DNA of 64,000 nucleotides from Flavobacteriaceae bacterium (GCA_030538275.1 JAUNUH010000003.1:1-64000), one strand, 5' to 3'; counted from the first letter of the stretch, positions 45,019 to 54,713 are shown. Notes: generated from the sequence alone by a model not told the origin. Numbers and translations are program-made.

Positions 45019-46035
45019 TTACTTGTCATTGGGAAGTGTAATTTCTATATAAGGTTGAATATCAAGAATGTTTTTGATCCAATTCGTAAAACTATACTTT
45101 TCATATAAATTATCTGAAATGGGTTCATAAGGTGATGAAATGAATGTTTCTAATTCTTCCCAATTTCGAGAAGTTAAATCAAAAATATTTTGATGTTTGT
45201 AGATGTCATAATTTTTTATGATACTATTATTAGTTATCAACTTTTTTCTATATTTTAAAGCTTCAAATGTTCTAAAACTTAGTCCTTTGTGTATATAATT
45301 AATCAAATCAATACTACATTTAGATTGTTGTAGAGCTAAAATATTTTCTTGATAGGTCAAATAATTTTTAATTAATCGAATATTGTGGTGATAAAAACTT
45401 TGATTTTCATTAGATAGAATACGCAAATCAGTAACTATTTGTTTATCTGAAAAAAATATGGAAAGTTTATTAACATCATTTATTCGACATTTAACATGGC
45501 TTCCTACAAAATATACATCATTGATAATTTGATTGTTATAATTAAATTCATCAAAATCGAAATAAAAATTCGTAATACCTATTAATCCATTTTTGATATT
45601 GATATCTTTTTTTTCAAAGACAAAAAATTTATCAAACAATGATAAATAATTTCTAATTTCAGGGTATCTGTCAAATCCATCCCATTGATAACCAATTAGA
45701 TTATGTGTTTTTGATTTGATAAGATAAATAAATTTTTTTGGAAAAAGATCAGGTCTAATCAAAAAAGCGTAATCCACTTTTTCTTGAATATTTGCTATTT
45801 TATTAAATGATTCCTGACCAAATTTATTAAAAATTAAGGATTCTTTGTAATTTCTATCACCTATTAAAGATTTTCTCCCAAAATTTATTATTTTGTCAGT
45901 TATAGAGGCATATTGAAAATCATTACGGTCATAAGAAATATTAATTACTTCAAATCCTAAAAATTCTAAGTTTTTTTGAATGAGTTTAGAAAAATCAAAA
46001 TGATGCGGAACTCCAATAATAATTTTTTTTTTCAA
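45019..46035 (-). CDS. CgeB-like glycosyltransferase (paralogue 1)
   Basis: Glycosyltransferase of 338 residues, GT-B fold inferred. The C-terminal half has the CgeB/Glyco_trans_1_2-like segment LSFRTFEALKYRKKLITNNSI, then IKNYDIYKHQNIF and SPYEPISDNLYEKYSF. The same order occurs in the next two genes, so the three are paralogues. It is more AT-rich than its neighbours, lies on the opposite strand, and stops 3 bases after the GT9-GT2 stop. This suggests separate acquisition. Donor and acceptor are unknown. Confidence 0.65.
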   Translation of the reverse strand: MKKKIIIGVPHHFDFSKLIQKNLEFLGFEVINISYDRNDFQYASITDKIINFGRKSLIGDRNYKESLIFNKFGQESFNKIANIQEKVDYAFLIRPDLFPKKFIYLIKSKTHNLIGYQWDGFDRYPEIRNYLSLFDKFFVFEKKDINIKNGLIGITNFYFDFDEFNYNNQIINDVYFVGSHVKCRINDVNKLSIFFSDKQIVTDLRILSNENQSFYHHNIRLIKNYLTYQENILALQQSKCSIDLINYIHKGLSFRTFEALKYRKKLITNNSIIKNYDIYKHQNIFDLTSRNWEELETFISSPYEPISDNLYEKYSFTNWIKNILDIQPYIEITLPNDK

Positions 46036-46155
46036 AGATTTGTTGTTGAATTGGGTGGAAAGATAAGAAATCTAATGTATTCATAGGTGGAAAATTATTT
46101 TTTATATAATATTGTAACATAAGGTTAACTTCATATAAATTTTTAAAAAAAGTAA

Positions 46156-47091
46156 ATGAAAATCCTACTTATTTCGAGTTATATATTTGGTTATATGGAT
46201 GTTGCGGTGGCCGAGATGAGGCGACAAGGACATGAAGTTACCGTGTTTTATTATGAAAATCCGCCGTTGATGATTGAATATCAAAACGCACTGCACAAGG
46301 CTCAATCTGGAATGGCAAAATTGTTGGGGCAAAATTTGAAAAAATCTGCTCGTGACAAGGCTTTAAATCAACATTTAAATGATCAAAAGTTTGATTTTAC
46401 GCTCATGATTCATGGGCAATATGTAAGCGATTCAACGCATCAATTTTTGAAATCGATTTCGAAAAAATATGTCGCTTATTTTTTTGATTCACTAGCCAAA
46501 ATGCCTGAACAAAAGAAGATTGCGCCATATTTTGATACGATTTTCTCCTATGAACCTATCGATTGTGAAACGGAAGGATATCGTTTTATTACAAATTTTA
46601 TTCCGTCAACATCTTATAAATCAGAATATTATAAATATTTAATATTTAATATTGGAGGAGTAGATGAACGCTTTCCGGATATTCAAAAATTTGCTTCTTT
46701 TTTGTATAACAATAGTTTAACTTTTAAATTTATATTATATAGTAAATCAGAATTTCCTAATTTTGAACAGATTCATAATAAAATTACAGTCAATGAAGTT
46801 TTGCCTTTAATTCAAAATTGCAAAATTATGTTAGATTTTCAGCGAAAAATGCAAAATGGACTGACATTCAGGGTTTTTGAAGCTTTGGGAAATGATAAAA
46901 AACTAATAACTACCAATAAAGATATTGTGAATTATGATTTTTATACCCCTGATAATATTTTTATTTTAGATCCAAATCATTTTCATATTCCACAACAATT
47001 CTTGGAATCACCATACAAACCAATAGCTCAATCTATTGTAAACGAATTTAACGTTGAAAATTGGGTAAAAAAAATACTTTATTCTGCATGA
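46156..47091 (+). CDS. CgeB-like glycosyltransferase (paralogue 2)
   Basis: A 311-residue protein with an N-terminal beta-alpha-beta start (KILLISSYIFGYMDVAVAEM) and a central VAYFFDSLAKMPEQKKIAPYFD segment. The C-terminal donor-site motif is LTFRVFEALGNDKKLITTNK, followed by NYDFYTPDNIFIL. It closely parallels the gene after it, which it overlaps by 4 bases (ATGA). It is likely part of lipopolysaccharide or surface-glycan assembly with the GT9-GT2 fusion. Confidence 0.7.
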   Translation: MKILLISSYIFGYMDVAVAEMRRQGHEVTVFYYENPPLMIEYQNALHKAQSGMAKLLGQNLKKSARDKALNQHLNDQKFDFTLMIHGQYVSDSTHQFLKSISKKYVAYFFDSLAKMPEQKKIAPYFDTIFSYEPIDCETEGYRFITNFIPSTSYKSEYYKYLIFNIGGVDERFPDIQKFASFLYNNSLTFKFILYSKSEFPNFEQIHNKITVNEVLPLIQNCKIMLDFQRKMQNGLTFRVFEALGNDKKLITTNKDIVNYDFYTPDNIFILDPNHFHIPQQFLESPYKPIAQSIVNEFNVENWVKKILYSA

Positions 47092-48029
47092 AAATTACCA
47101 TCATCAGTTGGGATAATTTGGGATATGTATCCATGATAGAACAAGAAATGAAACGTCAGGGGCATGTTGTTAATCATTTGAAAATGAATGAGATGGCTTA
47201 CGCTTATCCTGATTTCAAATCGAAAGTTAAAAACTTGGTAACTAAAACCTTATTCAATTATAATTTCAAAAGAGAAATTTTGGCAAAGCGACTTCAAATA
47301 GAATTAAATAAAATTTCTCAACAAGATGTAATACTGATAATTAGCGCCGATTGGTTGCCCAAAAATTTTGTTGATGCACTACGTATAAAAGCAACACGTA
47401 TGATCGCGTGGTTCTATGATGCAGCTGCCAATTACCCGCGTATTCCGTATATGGTTTCAGCTTTTGACCAGGCTTACACCTTTGAACCTTCTGATGCAGA
47501 AAAATTTAATATGGAATTTTTACCGAATTTTAACCCCTATAATGAGGTACAGGATAGAAAAACCGCAGAAAAATATCTTTTTCATGTTAGTTCTGAGCGC
47601 AAAGGACGAAAAAATATGCTTATTAATCTCGCGAAACAATTGGAAAAAGCTGATGTTTTATATGATATTTATTTAATTTCCCATGCAAATGAAGAAAATT
47701 CATGGATTCATATTCAAAAAGAAGGAATTACGTTGAACCAGGTACATGCAAAATTAAAGAAAGCTTCATATCAAATTGATATTCAAAGAGAAAGGCAATT
47801 GGGTGTTTCGTTCAGGATTTTTGAAGCCATGGGAATGCAGCAAAAAATAATTACCACCAATACAGCTATTGCTGCCTATGATTTTTTTGATTCAAACAAT
47901 ATTTTGATCCTTAATCCGAATCAAATAGAAATCCCTGAATCTTTCTTTGAATTAAAATATCGGCCTATTGCGAAAGAAATATATAACAAATATACCATAG
48001 AAAATTGGGTAAAGAAAATTTTGAACTAA
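47088..48029 (+). CDS. CgeB-like glycosyltransferase (paralogue 3)
   Basis: A 313-residue paralogue of the preceding gene. It has the N-terminal KITIISWDNLGYVSMIEQEM, the central MIAWFYDAAANYPRIPYM and the C-terminal motif VSFRIFEAMGMQQKIITTNT followed by AAYDFFDSNNILIL. The ATG at 47088 overlaps the previous stop (ATGA), and the stop overlaps the next ATG by one base. The three genes are therefore translationally coupled, although the next one has a tRNA-modification role. Confidence 0.7.
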   Translation: MKITIISWDNLGYVSMIEQEMKRQGHVVNHLKMNEMAYAYPDFKSKVKNLVTKTLFNYNFKREILAKRLQIELNKISQQDVILIISADWLPKNFVDALRIKATRMIAWFYDAAANYPRIPYMVSAFDQAYTFEPSDAEKFNMEFLPNFNPYNEVQDRKTAEKYLFHVSSERKGRKNMLINLAKQLEKADVLYDIYLISHANEENSWIHIQKEGITLNQVHAKLKKASYQIDIQRERQLGVSFRIFEAMGMQQKIITTNTAIAAYDFFDSNNILILNPNQIEIPESFFELKYRPIAKEIYNKYTIENWVKKILN

Positions 48030-48577
48030 TGCAAAAAATCATCGAAACACTTCAAAACGCCGGCGTCATCCTCACACCTACCGATACAACTTTTGGGCTC
48101 AGTTGTTTGGCGTTTGATCCAGAGGCGTGTAATAAAATCAATCAAATCAAACAACGACCAGAAAATAAGAACTTTGTGCTATTGGTGGATAGTGAGGCTA
48201 GATTGCAAAAATATGTTGATGTTCCGGATTTGGCTTGGGATATTATCGACCTTTCAGAAAAACCAGTCACAATCGTTTATGATAAGATTGTGAATATACC
48301 AGCCCATCTAATTTCGCCCCAAAATACCATCGCAATAAGAGTGGTGAAATTGCCTTTGCTTCAGCAGATTATACAAAAAGTGAATCAACCCCTTGTTTCC
48401 ACTTCGGCCAATATCTCAGGTGAAAAAGTACCGAAAGATTTTGATGAAATTCATCCTAAAATTTTGAATGAAGTAGATTTAATTCTACCTGAAAGTCAAA
48501 CGTTTAAACCTCAGTTTGAAGCTTCTTCTATTATTCAAATTTCACATGACGGACGGGTAAAAGTGTTACGTGAATAA
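48029..48577 (+). CDS. L-threonylcarbamoyladenylate synthase (Sua5/YrdC/YwlC family)
   Basis: Makes threonylcarbamoyl-AMP for the t6A modification of ANN-decoding tRNAs. The 182 residues form the YrdC domain: ILTPTDTTFGLSC at the start, the K-x-R motif in NQIKQRPENKNF and STSANISGE near residue 130. The C-terminal Sua5 domain is absent, as in TsaC/YwlC-type short forms. The ATG at 48029 shares its first base with the previous stop. An earlier in-frame start at 48005 lies within the glycosyltransferase and is less likely. Confidence 0.88.
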   Translation: MQKIIETLQNAGVILTPTDTTFGLSCLAFDPEACNKINQIKQRPENKNFVLLVDSEARLQKYVDVPDLAWDIIDLSEKPVTIVYDKIVNIPAHLISPQNTIAIRVVKLPLLQQIIQKVNQPLVSTSANISGEKVPKDFDEIHPKILNEVDLILPESQTFKPQFEASSIIQISHDGRVKVLRE

Positions 48578-48649
48578 TCTGCATTGTGTTGCAAGCCATG
48601 AATGTAGTAGCCTGCTGTTCAAAATTTTTACATTGCTTATATTTGCAGA

Positions 48650-50077
48650 ATGAATCTTTCTGAGGCGCTTAAAAATCCTGTTTTTGCCGAAATCGGCCAA
48701 GTTGGCGATCAATTGCAGCAGCAAACCTTTGTGATTGGTGGTTTTGTACGGGATTATATCTTGCAGCGTACCCAAAAAATGGATATCGATATTGTAACCG
48801 AAGGTAGCGGGATTTTATTGGCAAATAAAGTAGCCGAAAAACTCGGAAATGCCTCCAAAGTGTCCGTTTTCAAACGATTTGGTACGGCCATGTTCAAACA
48901 TCAACAAACCGATTGGGAATTTGTGGGTGCCAGAAAAGAAAGTTACACAGCAGACAGTCGCAAACCTGCCGTTGAAAATGGAAGCATACACGATGATCAG
49001 CTGCGTAGGGATTTTACCATCAATGCGCTTGCTATTTCTTTGAATCAAGAAAATTATGGAGAATTTATTGATCCATTTGATGGTTTTTCTGATTTGAAAA
49101 AGAAAATCATTCGTACACCATTAGACCCGGATACTACCTACTCAGACGATCCTTTGCGCATGATGCGCGCCATACGTTTTGCTGCTCAGCTCAATTTTGA
49201 TATAGAATTTGAATCTTTTGAAGCTATTCAACGCAATGCAGAACGATTGAAAATAGTTTCAGCAGAAAGAATTATGGATGAATTCAACAAAATTTTAATG
49301 ACCGAAAAGCCTTCTTTTGGCTTGATTTTGCTGGAAAAATCGGGATTGATGCAATATTTTCTTCCAGAATTGTTGGCCTTGAAAGGAATTGAAGAAATGG
49401 AGGGCCAAACACATAAGGATAATTTTTATCACACCTTTGAGGTGGTTGATAATATTGCTAAAAATACCGAAAATTTGTGGCTCAGATGGGCTGCTCTCTT
49501 ACATGATATCGGGAAAGCACCTACCAAAAGATTTGACAAAAAACTCGGCTGGACATTCCATTCGCATGAATTTGTAGGGTCTAAAATGGTTCCAAAATTA
49601 TTCAGAAGGCTCAAACTCCCGATGGGACACGAAATGCAATATGTTCAAAAAATGGTATTGTTGAGCTCAAGACCTATACCATTGGTGAGCGAAGGCTCTA
49701 CGGATGCTGCTTTGAGGCGATTGTTGTATGATGCTGGTGATGATTTAGAAGATTTATTTGTCTTGTGCAAAGCCGATATTACTACCAAAAATTACAAAAA
49801 ACAAGATAGATATAAAGCTAATTTTATACTGGTTGAGCAAAAGATTAAACAAGTTGAAGAAAGAGACCACATCAGAAATTTTCAACCTCCAGTTACAGGT
49901 GAGGATATTATGAAAACTTTTGATATTCAGCCTTGTCCAGCGGTTGGGAAAATTAAAAATCAGATAAAAGAGGCCATTCTAGAGGGTGATTTACAAAACA
50001 ATCGTGAAGACGCTCTGGCGTTTATGATCAAACTAGGAAATACAATGGGACTTGAGATAAAACCGAATAAAAATTAA
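48650..50077 (+). CDS. cca: CCA tRNA nucleotidyltransferase with HD domain
   Basis: Adds or repairs the CCA end of tRNAs. The two tRNAs in this window have no encoded CCA, so such an enzyme is required. The class II nucleotidyltransferase head has VIGGFVRDYIL and the catalytic DIDIV. The base-recognition segment RRDFTINALA and the neck DPLRMMRAIRF follow. A C-terminal HD domain carries LLHDIGKAPTKR. The 475 residues are normal for this HD-containing type. Confidence 0.94.
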   Translation: MNLSEALKNPVFAEIGQVGDQLQQQTFVIGGFVRDYILQRTQKMDIDIVTEGSGILLANKVAEKLGNASKVSVFKRFGTAMFKHQQTDWEFVGARKESYTADSRKPAVENGSIHDDQLRRDFTINALAISLNQENYGEFIDPFDGFSDLKKKIIRTPLDPDTTYSDDPLRMMRAIRFAAQLNFDIEFESFEAIQRNAERLKIVSAERIMDEFNKILMTEKPSFGLILLEKSGLMQYFLPELLALKGIEEMEGQTHKDNFYHTFEVVDNIAKNTENLWLRWAALLHDIGKAPTKRFDKKLGWTFHSHEFVGSKMVPKLFRRLKLPMGHEMQYVQKMVLLSSRPIPLVSEGSTDAALRRLLYDAGDDLEDLFVLCKADITTKNYKKQDRYKANFILVEQKIKQVEERDHIRNFQPPVTGEDIMKTFDIQPCPAVGKIKNQIKEAILEGDLQNNREDALAFMIKLGNTMGLEIKPNKN

Positions 50078-50080
50078 ACT

Positions 50081-50587
50081 ATGATTCACAAATTACGCAT
50101 CATTCTCGATAGTAAGGAAGATGTTTTTCGGGATTTGGAAATTCATGAAAATCAAACTCTTATAGATTTACATGAAGGAATAAAATCGGCATTTGAGCTA
50201 GAAGGAAACGAAATGGCATCTTTCTATCTTTCCAACGATGATTGGTATCAAGGAAGTGAAATTCCGTTGGAAAATCTTTCTGATGAGGCAGACGATGTAG
50301 AAGTCATGGAAGATGTAAAAATCAAACAAGTAATTTCCGAAAAAGGGAATAAAATGATTTATGTATATGATTTCTTTAACTTATGGACATTCTTTGTAGA
50401 GGTCATTGAAACAGATGTCATCAGCATGAATTCTGAATTTCCTGCGCTGGTTTTCAGTTATGGGGTTCGTCCAGAGCTTGCGCCCGAAAACGATTTCAAA
50501 GAAATTTTGGATTTTGATATTGATTTTGATTTAGACAATGATGATGACTTCGAAGAGGATTTTTTCGATGAATCAGATATGTGGTAA
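50081..50587 (+). CDS. pRiA4b ORF-3-like (IS1096 OrfR-like) protein
   Basis: Cytoplasmic protein of 168 residues resembling the Plasmid pRiA4b ORF-3 domain. The N-terminal beta-grasp-like part includes MIHKLRIILDSKEDVFRDLEI and FYLSNDDWYQGSEI. The middle has YVYDFFNLWTFFVEV. The C-terminus is a highly acidic tail of Asp and Glu. The family has no established function. It is 3 bases after cca and 25 bases before ribE, so it belongs to the same operon. Confidence 0.7.
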   Translation: MIHKLRIILDSKEDVFRDLEIHENQTLIDLHEGIKSAFELEGNEMASFYLSNDDWYQGSEIPLENLSDEADDVEVMEDVKIKQVISEKGNKMIYVYDFFNLWTFFVEVIETDVISMNSEFPALVFSYGVRPELAPENDFKEILDFDIDFDLDNDDDFEEDFFDESDMW

Positions 50588-50612
50588 CGAATAATATTTA
50601 AAGGAAATTTAC

Positions 50613-51200
50613 ATGTTTACAGGAATTGTAGAAGAAATGGCCATCATAGATGAAATCGTTCAAGAAGGTGCCAATACGCACTTTTTTCTGAAATGCTCAT
50701 TTACTTCGGAATTGCAAATAGATCAAAGTATTTCACATAATGGAGCATGCCTCACGGTTGTTGAAATTGGCGAAAATAGGTACAAAGTTACCGCCATTGC
50801 CGAAACATTGCATCGTACCAATTTGGGAAAACTCAAAACAGGAGATAAGGTAAACCTGGAAAGATGCCTTAGATTGAATCAGCGTATAGATGGTCATATT
50901 GTTCAAGGACATGTGGATCAAATTGGGACTTTGGAAAGCATTATCGACGAAAACGGAAGTTACAAACTCGTTTTTTCTTATATTTCCAACGAATTTATTA
51001 CCGTAAATAAAGGTTCGATTTGTGTAAATGGCGTAAGCCTTACGGTAGTGGATTCATTAGAAAATTCCTTTTCGGTGGCTGTAATTCCCTACACGTGGGA
51101 GCATACCAATTTGGGCAATTTGCAAGTAGGTGATGAGGTGAATCTCGAATTTGATATATTGGGAAAATACATACAAAAATATATCGAAAAACGTAATTAG
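50613..51200 (+). CDS. ribE: Riboflavin synthase, alpha subunit
   Basis: Dismutates 6,7-dimethyl-8-ribityllumazine to riboflavin. Two homologous lumazine-binding barrels make up the 195 residues. The N-terminal start MFTGIVEEMA is diagnostic. SHNGACLTVVEI in the first barrel is matched by VNGVSLTVVDS in the second, and GHIVQGHVDQIG marks the junction. No FMN riboswitch is visible in the short gap upstream. Confidence 0.95.
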   Translation: MFTGIVEEMAIIDEIVQEGANTHFFLKCSFTSELQIDQSISHNGACLTVVEIGENRYKVTAIAETLHRTNLGKLKTGDKVNLERCLRLNQRIDGHIVQGHVDQIGTLESIIDENGSYKLVFSYISNEFITVNKGSICVNGVSLTVVDSLENSFSVAVIPYTWEHTNLGNLQVGDEVNLEFDILGKYIQKYIEKRN

Positions 51201-51250
51201 CACGGTTTTTGTAATTGTGAAACTTGACTTATTAGTAAATCCTAATCCAA

Positions 51251-52732
51251 GTGAGTATCATAGACCGAATGACGCTTCGAATGCGAATCTTTATCGCGCT
51301 GGTTGTGATGATTTTATTCACAGCTGTGATTATTGGGGTCCTTACTTTTTTGCACTTTCAACAAACTACCAAAGTTTATCACGAAAATCGCTTGGCTCGA
51401 AAAGAAAAAACGATAATCGAAACCATAGATTATACAGTTACAGCCTACGAAGAAGAAGCCACACCCGAAAATATTCGGCATATTCTAGAAAATAAGATTT
51501 TTGAATTTGCAGATATCAATGATATTCCGATCAATGTTTTTGATTTAAATGGAAATCTGCTGCTCAGCTCAGAGCCACAAATTTCTGGACAGCGCAAGAC
51601 GGTTCCTTCATTAATTATCGATAAAATTTCACCCTCCAATGATAGATTTGAGGTGAAGCGTACAGAATCTGACAATACATTTCTTACGACCTATAGTTAT
51701 ATTTATAATCTCTATAGACAACCTCTCGCCATAGTGAGTTTGCCCTATAATCATGATGATTCTTTTTTGAGGGAAGAACTCATTTCGTTGTTGGAGCGTT
51801 TCATGGGTGTAGTTTTGGCTGTTTTGGCCATTGGAGCACTGGTTTCATGGTGGATTTCTAAAACCATTACAGGGAGATTGAATGAAATTGCCGAAAAAGT
51901 AAAATCCACCCAAGTAGTAATGCGTAACGCACCTATAGAATATTACTATAATGATGAGGTGAAAGTGTTGGTGGATTCCTACAATGATATGCTGCACAAA
52001 CTCAACGATCAATCCGATCACCTGTTGCGAACAGAACGTGAAGAAACTTGGCGCGAAGCCGCAAGACAAATGGCACATGAACTCAAGAATCCATTGACAC
52101 CTATGCGCCTGCAAATGCAAAGTTTTCAACGAAAATTCGATCCGCAAAACCCCGAATCAACCGAAATGGTAAATGAACTTACCAAAAGCATCATCAAGCA
52201 AATCGATACCCTGAGCCAGATAGCCGAAGCTTTTTCAGATTATACCAAATTACCGGCTCGAAAAGATCAAGAAATTAATTTAATTGAAGAAATCGAAACC
52301 ACACTCGATATTTTCGACCCCGATGTGATTCATTTTCACTACTCTGATAATGAGATTCCTATCACTTTTGATACGGCATATATTACACGAATCATCACCA
52401 ATCTCATTAAAAACTCTTTACAAGCTATTCCAGCAGGACGCAAACCCGAAATCCATATTCATGCAGAGCAAAAACAGGATGTTGTCGAAATCAAGGTAAT
52501 AGATAACGGAACCGGTGTACCCAACGAAACCGCCGAAAAACTTTTTGAACCTAAATTTACAACCAAATCCTCTGGAAGCGGACTCGGATTGGCTTTAGTG
52601 CGCAAAATGCTCGAAGAATATGACGGTAAAATAAGATTTAGAAATAATCCAGAAAATGGAGCTACTTTTATCGTAACTTTACCGTTTAATCACATCTTGA
52701 ATGAAAAAGTTCAAAGTCTATACGCAAGTTAG
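51251..52732 (+). CDS. NtrY-like sensor histidine kinase
   Basis: Membrane-bound two-component kinase of 493 residues. Two membrane segments (about 12-32 and 180-200) flank a periplasmic sensor. A HAMP linker follows. The phospho-acceptor His is in ARQMAHELKNPLTPMR. The ATPase domain shows the N box NLIKNSLQAIP, the G1 box DNGTGVP and the G2 segment SSGSGLGLALVRKM. The H-box with KNPLTPM is typical of the NtrY group. No response regulator lies nearby, so it is an orphan here. The last 32 bases overlap the thioesterase gene. Confidence 0.9.
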   Translation: MSIIDRMTLRMRIFIALVVMILFTAVIIGVLTFLHFQQTTKVYHENRLARKEKTIIETIDYTVTAYEEEATPENIRHILENKIFEFADINDIPINVFDLNGNLLLSSEPQISGQRKTVPSLIIDKISPSNDRFEVKRTESDNTFLTTYSYIYNLYRQPLAIVSLPYNHDDSFLREELISLLERFMGVVLAVLAIGALVSWWISKTITGRLNEIAEKVKSTQVVMRNAPIEYYYNDEVKVLVDSYNDMLHKLNDQSDHLLRTEREETWREAARQMAHELKNPLTPMRLQMQSFQRKFDPQNPESTEMVNELTKSIIKQIDTLSQIAEAFSDYTKLPARKDQEINLIEEIETTLDIFDPDVIHFHYSDNEIPITFDTAYITRIITNLIKNSLQAIPAGRKPEIHIHAEQKQDVVEIKVIDNGTGVPNETAEKLFEPKFTTKSSGSGLGLALVRKMLEEYDGKIRFRNNPENGATFIVTLPFNHILNEKVQSLYAS

Positions 52733-53198
52733 ATGGAGCGATCTCGACGCCAATATGCATTTGGCTAATCAATCCTATATGAGTTTTACTTCTTTTGCAC
52801 GAATGAAAGCACTTAATGAGATTGGTTTCAGCACCCGTCATATGCAAAAATGGCAAAGAGGACCCGTAATTTTTGAAGAGAAATTTAACTTTTTTCGCGA
52901 AATTTTACCCGATACCACCATTTATATTCATACCAGAATCACAGGAACTTCAACAGACAGAGTTTTATTTGAATTTCAACACGATTTATATGACGAAAAA
53001 GGTGAACACAAAGCCAATTCAAGAATTTTTGGGTGCTGGTTAGATTATACCACACGAAAAATGGCCACAAGTTTGCCGCCAGAAATGAGTGAAAAACTGG
53101 GACAATTTCATACCCCAGAAGTTCGAATTCTGAGTATAACAGATTTGAAAAATTTAAGCCCAAAAGCAGAAAATATTTCTGTTCAAGAGTTGATTTAA
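52701..53198 (+). CDS. Acyl-CoA thioesterase, 4HBT hotdog fold
   Basis: Hotdog-fold thioesterase of 165 residues of the YbgC/4HBT type. The active-site region is VRWSDLDANMHLANQSYMSF with the catalytic Asp and the following His. Downstream GPVIFEEKFNFFREI and FEFQHDLYDEKGE fit the central helix and strands. The substrate (likely an aliphatic or aromatic acyl-CoA) is not predictable. It overlaps the histidine kinase gene by 32 bases in a different frame, which suggests tight co-expression. Confidence 0.82.
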   Translation: MKKFKVYTQVRWSDLDANMHLANQSYMSFTSFARMKALNEIGFSTRHMQKWQRGPVIFEEKFNFFREILPDTTIYIHTRITGTSTDRVLFEFQHDLYDEKGEHKANSRIFGCWLDYTTRKMATSLPPEMSEKLGQFHTPEVRILSITDLKNLSPKAENISVQELI

Positions 53199-53250
53199 AA
53201 GCCATTTCAGCAAATTATTTATTCAAAAAACAAAATAAACGAGCAAAATT

Positions 53251-54339
53251 ATGTTCGAAAACAAACAAAACCCTCTAACACCATTGTCAGAAATTGGCGA
53301 ATTCGGATTAATTCATCGAATTAAAAATGCCGTGAAATTACAACAACCCGGAACCGAAAAAGGGATTGGAGACGACGCAGCAGTGCTTGATTTCAAAACT
53401 TATAAAACCGTGGTTGCCACAGACATGCTTACAGAGGGAGTGCACTTCAATTTAGGTTATGTACCATTGAAACATCTAGGATATAAAGCTGTGACCAGCA
53501 ACCTGAGCGATATTTGCGCAATGAATGCTATACCTACTCAAATTCTTGTTTCTATAGCCGTTTCAGACCGATTTCCTCTAGAAGCTATTGATGAACTCTA
53601 CCAGGGAATTCTAATTGCATGTAATAAATATAATGTCGATGTAGTAGGAGGAGATACCACCTCCTCAAACTCGGGGCTCATTATCAGTATTACAGCACTT
53701 GGACAACAAAAAGCAGATAAAATTGTCTATCGTAATTCGGCAAAATACAATGATTTACTCGTAGTTACAGGAGATTTGGGAGCAGCCTATTTTGGTTTGC
53801 AAATCCTCGAAAGAGAAAATGAAGTCTGGAAAGTGAACCCACAAGTTCAACCCGATCTCACCGCATACGATTATATATTGTCCAGACAGCTTAGACCAGA
53901 AGCCAGAGTAGATATTATCAAATTATTGGATAAACTCGAAGTTCAACCTACCGCCATGATAGATATTTCTGATGGATTGGCGTCCGAAACCATGCATTTG
54001 GCCGAACAAAGCGAAGTAGGTTTCCATATTTTTGAAGAAAAAATACCCATGGACCATCAAGTAATACACGCTGGAGAGGAATTCAAAATCAACCCTGCCA
54101 TGGCTGCGTTGAATGGCGGAGAAGATTATGAATTGCTTTTTACTATTTCTATGAAAGATTATGATAAAATTAAAGGAAATCCCAATTTTAGCGTCATTGG
54201 TCATGCTGTAAGCCAATCAGAAGGCTGCCATCTTATCGGGCGTGATAATTCTTTCAAAACAGAACTCAATGCACAAGGCTGGGATGCCTTCAAAAAATAT
54301 AAATCAGAAATGAAAAAATCCCAAACTACAGAAGAATAA
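53251..54339 (+). CDS. thiL: Thiamine-monophosphate kinase
   Basis: Phosphorylates thiamine phosphate to the cofactor thiamine diphosphate. PurM-like fold of 362 residues. The N-terminal segment GIGDDAAVLD and the following ATDMLTEGVHFNL form the Mg-ATP site. DVVGGDTTSS is the central glycine-rich element. MIDISDGLASE and ALNGGEDYELLFT lie in the C-terminal half. No TPP riboswitch is visible upstream. It precedes a small membrane protein by 10 bases. Confidence 0.95.
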   Translation: MFENKQNPLTPLSEIGEFGLIHRIKNAVKLQQPGTEKGIGDDAAVLDFKTYKTVVATDMLTEGVHFNLGYVPLKHLGYKAVTSNLSDICAMNAIPTQILVSIAVSDRFPLEAIDELYQGILIACNKYNVDVVGGDTTSSNSGLIISITALGQQKADKIVYRNSAKYNDLLVVTGDLGAAYFGLQILERENEVWKVNPQVQPDLTAYDYILSRQLRPEARVDIIKLLDKLEVQPTAMIDISDGLASETMHLAEQSEVGFHIFEEKIPMDHQVIHAGEEFKINPAMAALNGGEDYELLFTISMKDYDKIKGNPNFSVIGHAVSQSEGCHLIGRDNSFKTELNAQGWDAFKKYKSEMKKSQTTEE

Positions 54340-54349
54340 ATTTGAATTT

Positions 54350-54655
54350 ATGGAAATCAAGCCTCTGATTCTACCCAAAAAATTACTCATCGCCCTTGCA
54401 GGCATAGGAATTGCCATGATTATCGGAACTTTTTATGCTGCTGCTCAAGGTCAACATGCAGAAATAAAATGGCTTATTTCAGGCTTTATCATAAGTTTTG
54501 TACCTTTTGTGGCGGTAATTCTGGATTTGAGTAAAAATCCTGTTAAAAATAAAATGATTTGGGTTTTGATTTTGTTTACTATTTCAATGTTGGGTTGTTT
54601 TATCTACTTGATTTTAAGAGACCAAATTATGACAGACTCAAACATTAACCGCTAA
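54350..54655 (+). CDS. Small membrane protein
   Basis: A 101-residue protein with three hydrophobic segments (about 10-28, 38-58 and 68-90), not recognised. The end LGCFIYLILRDQIM resembles a PLDc_N-type segment but lacks other support. It starts 10 bases after thiL and is probably co-transcribed with it. Confidence 0.55.
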   Translation: MEIKPLILPKKLLIALAGIGIAMIIGTFYAAAQGQHAEIKWLISGFIISFVPFVAVILDLSKNPVKNKMIWVLILFTISMLGCFIYLILRDQIMTDSNINR

Positions 54656-54691
54656 ATTTTTTTTCATCTTTTAGATTAGCAAGAATTGATA

Positions 54692-54699
54692 TACATTTG
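54692..54699 (+). promoter_or_regulatory. -7 box of the ATP-grasp gene
   Basis: TACATTTG, an exact TAnnTTTG, lies 15 bases before the ATG at 54714, which supports that start over the TTG at 54708. Confidence 0.5.
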
Positions 54700-54713
54700 A
54701 TGAAAATTTGAAA

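Noticed and set aside
50588-53250. Possible FMN or TPP riboswitch ahead of ribE or thiL
   Set aside because: The upstream gaps are only 25 and 52 bases and show no aptamer sequence.
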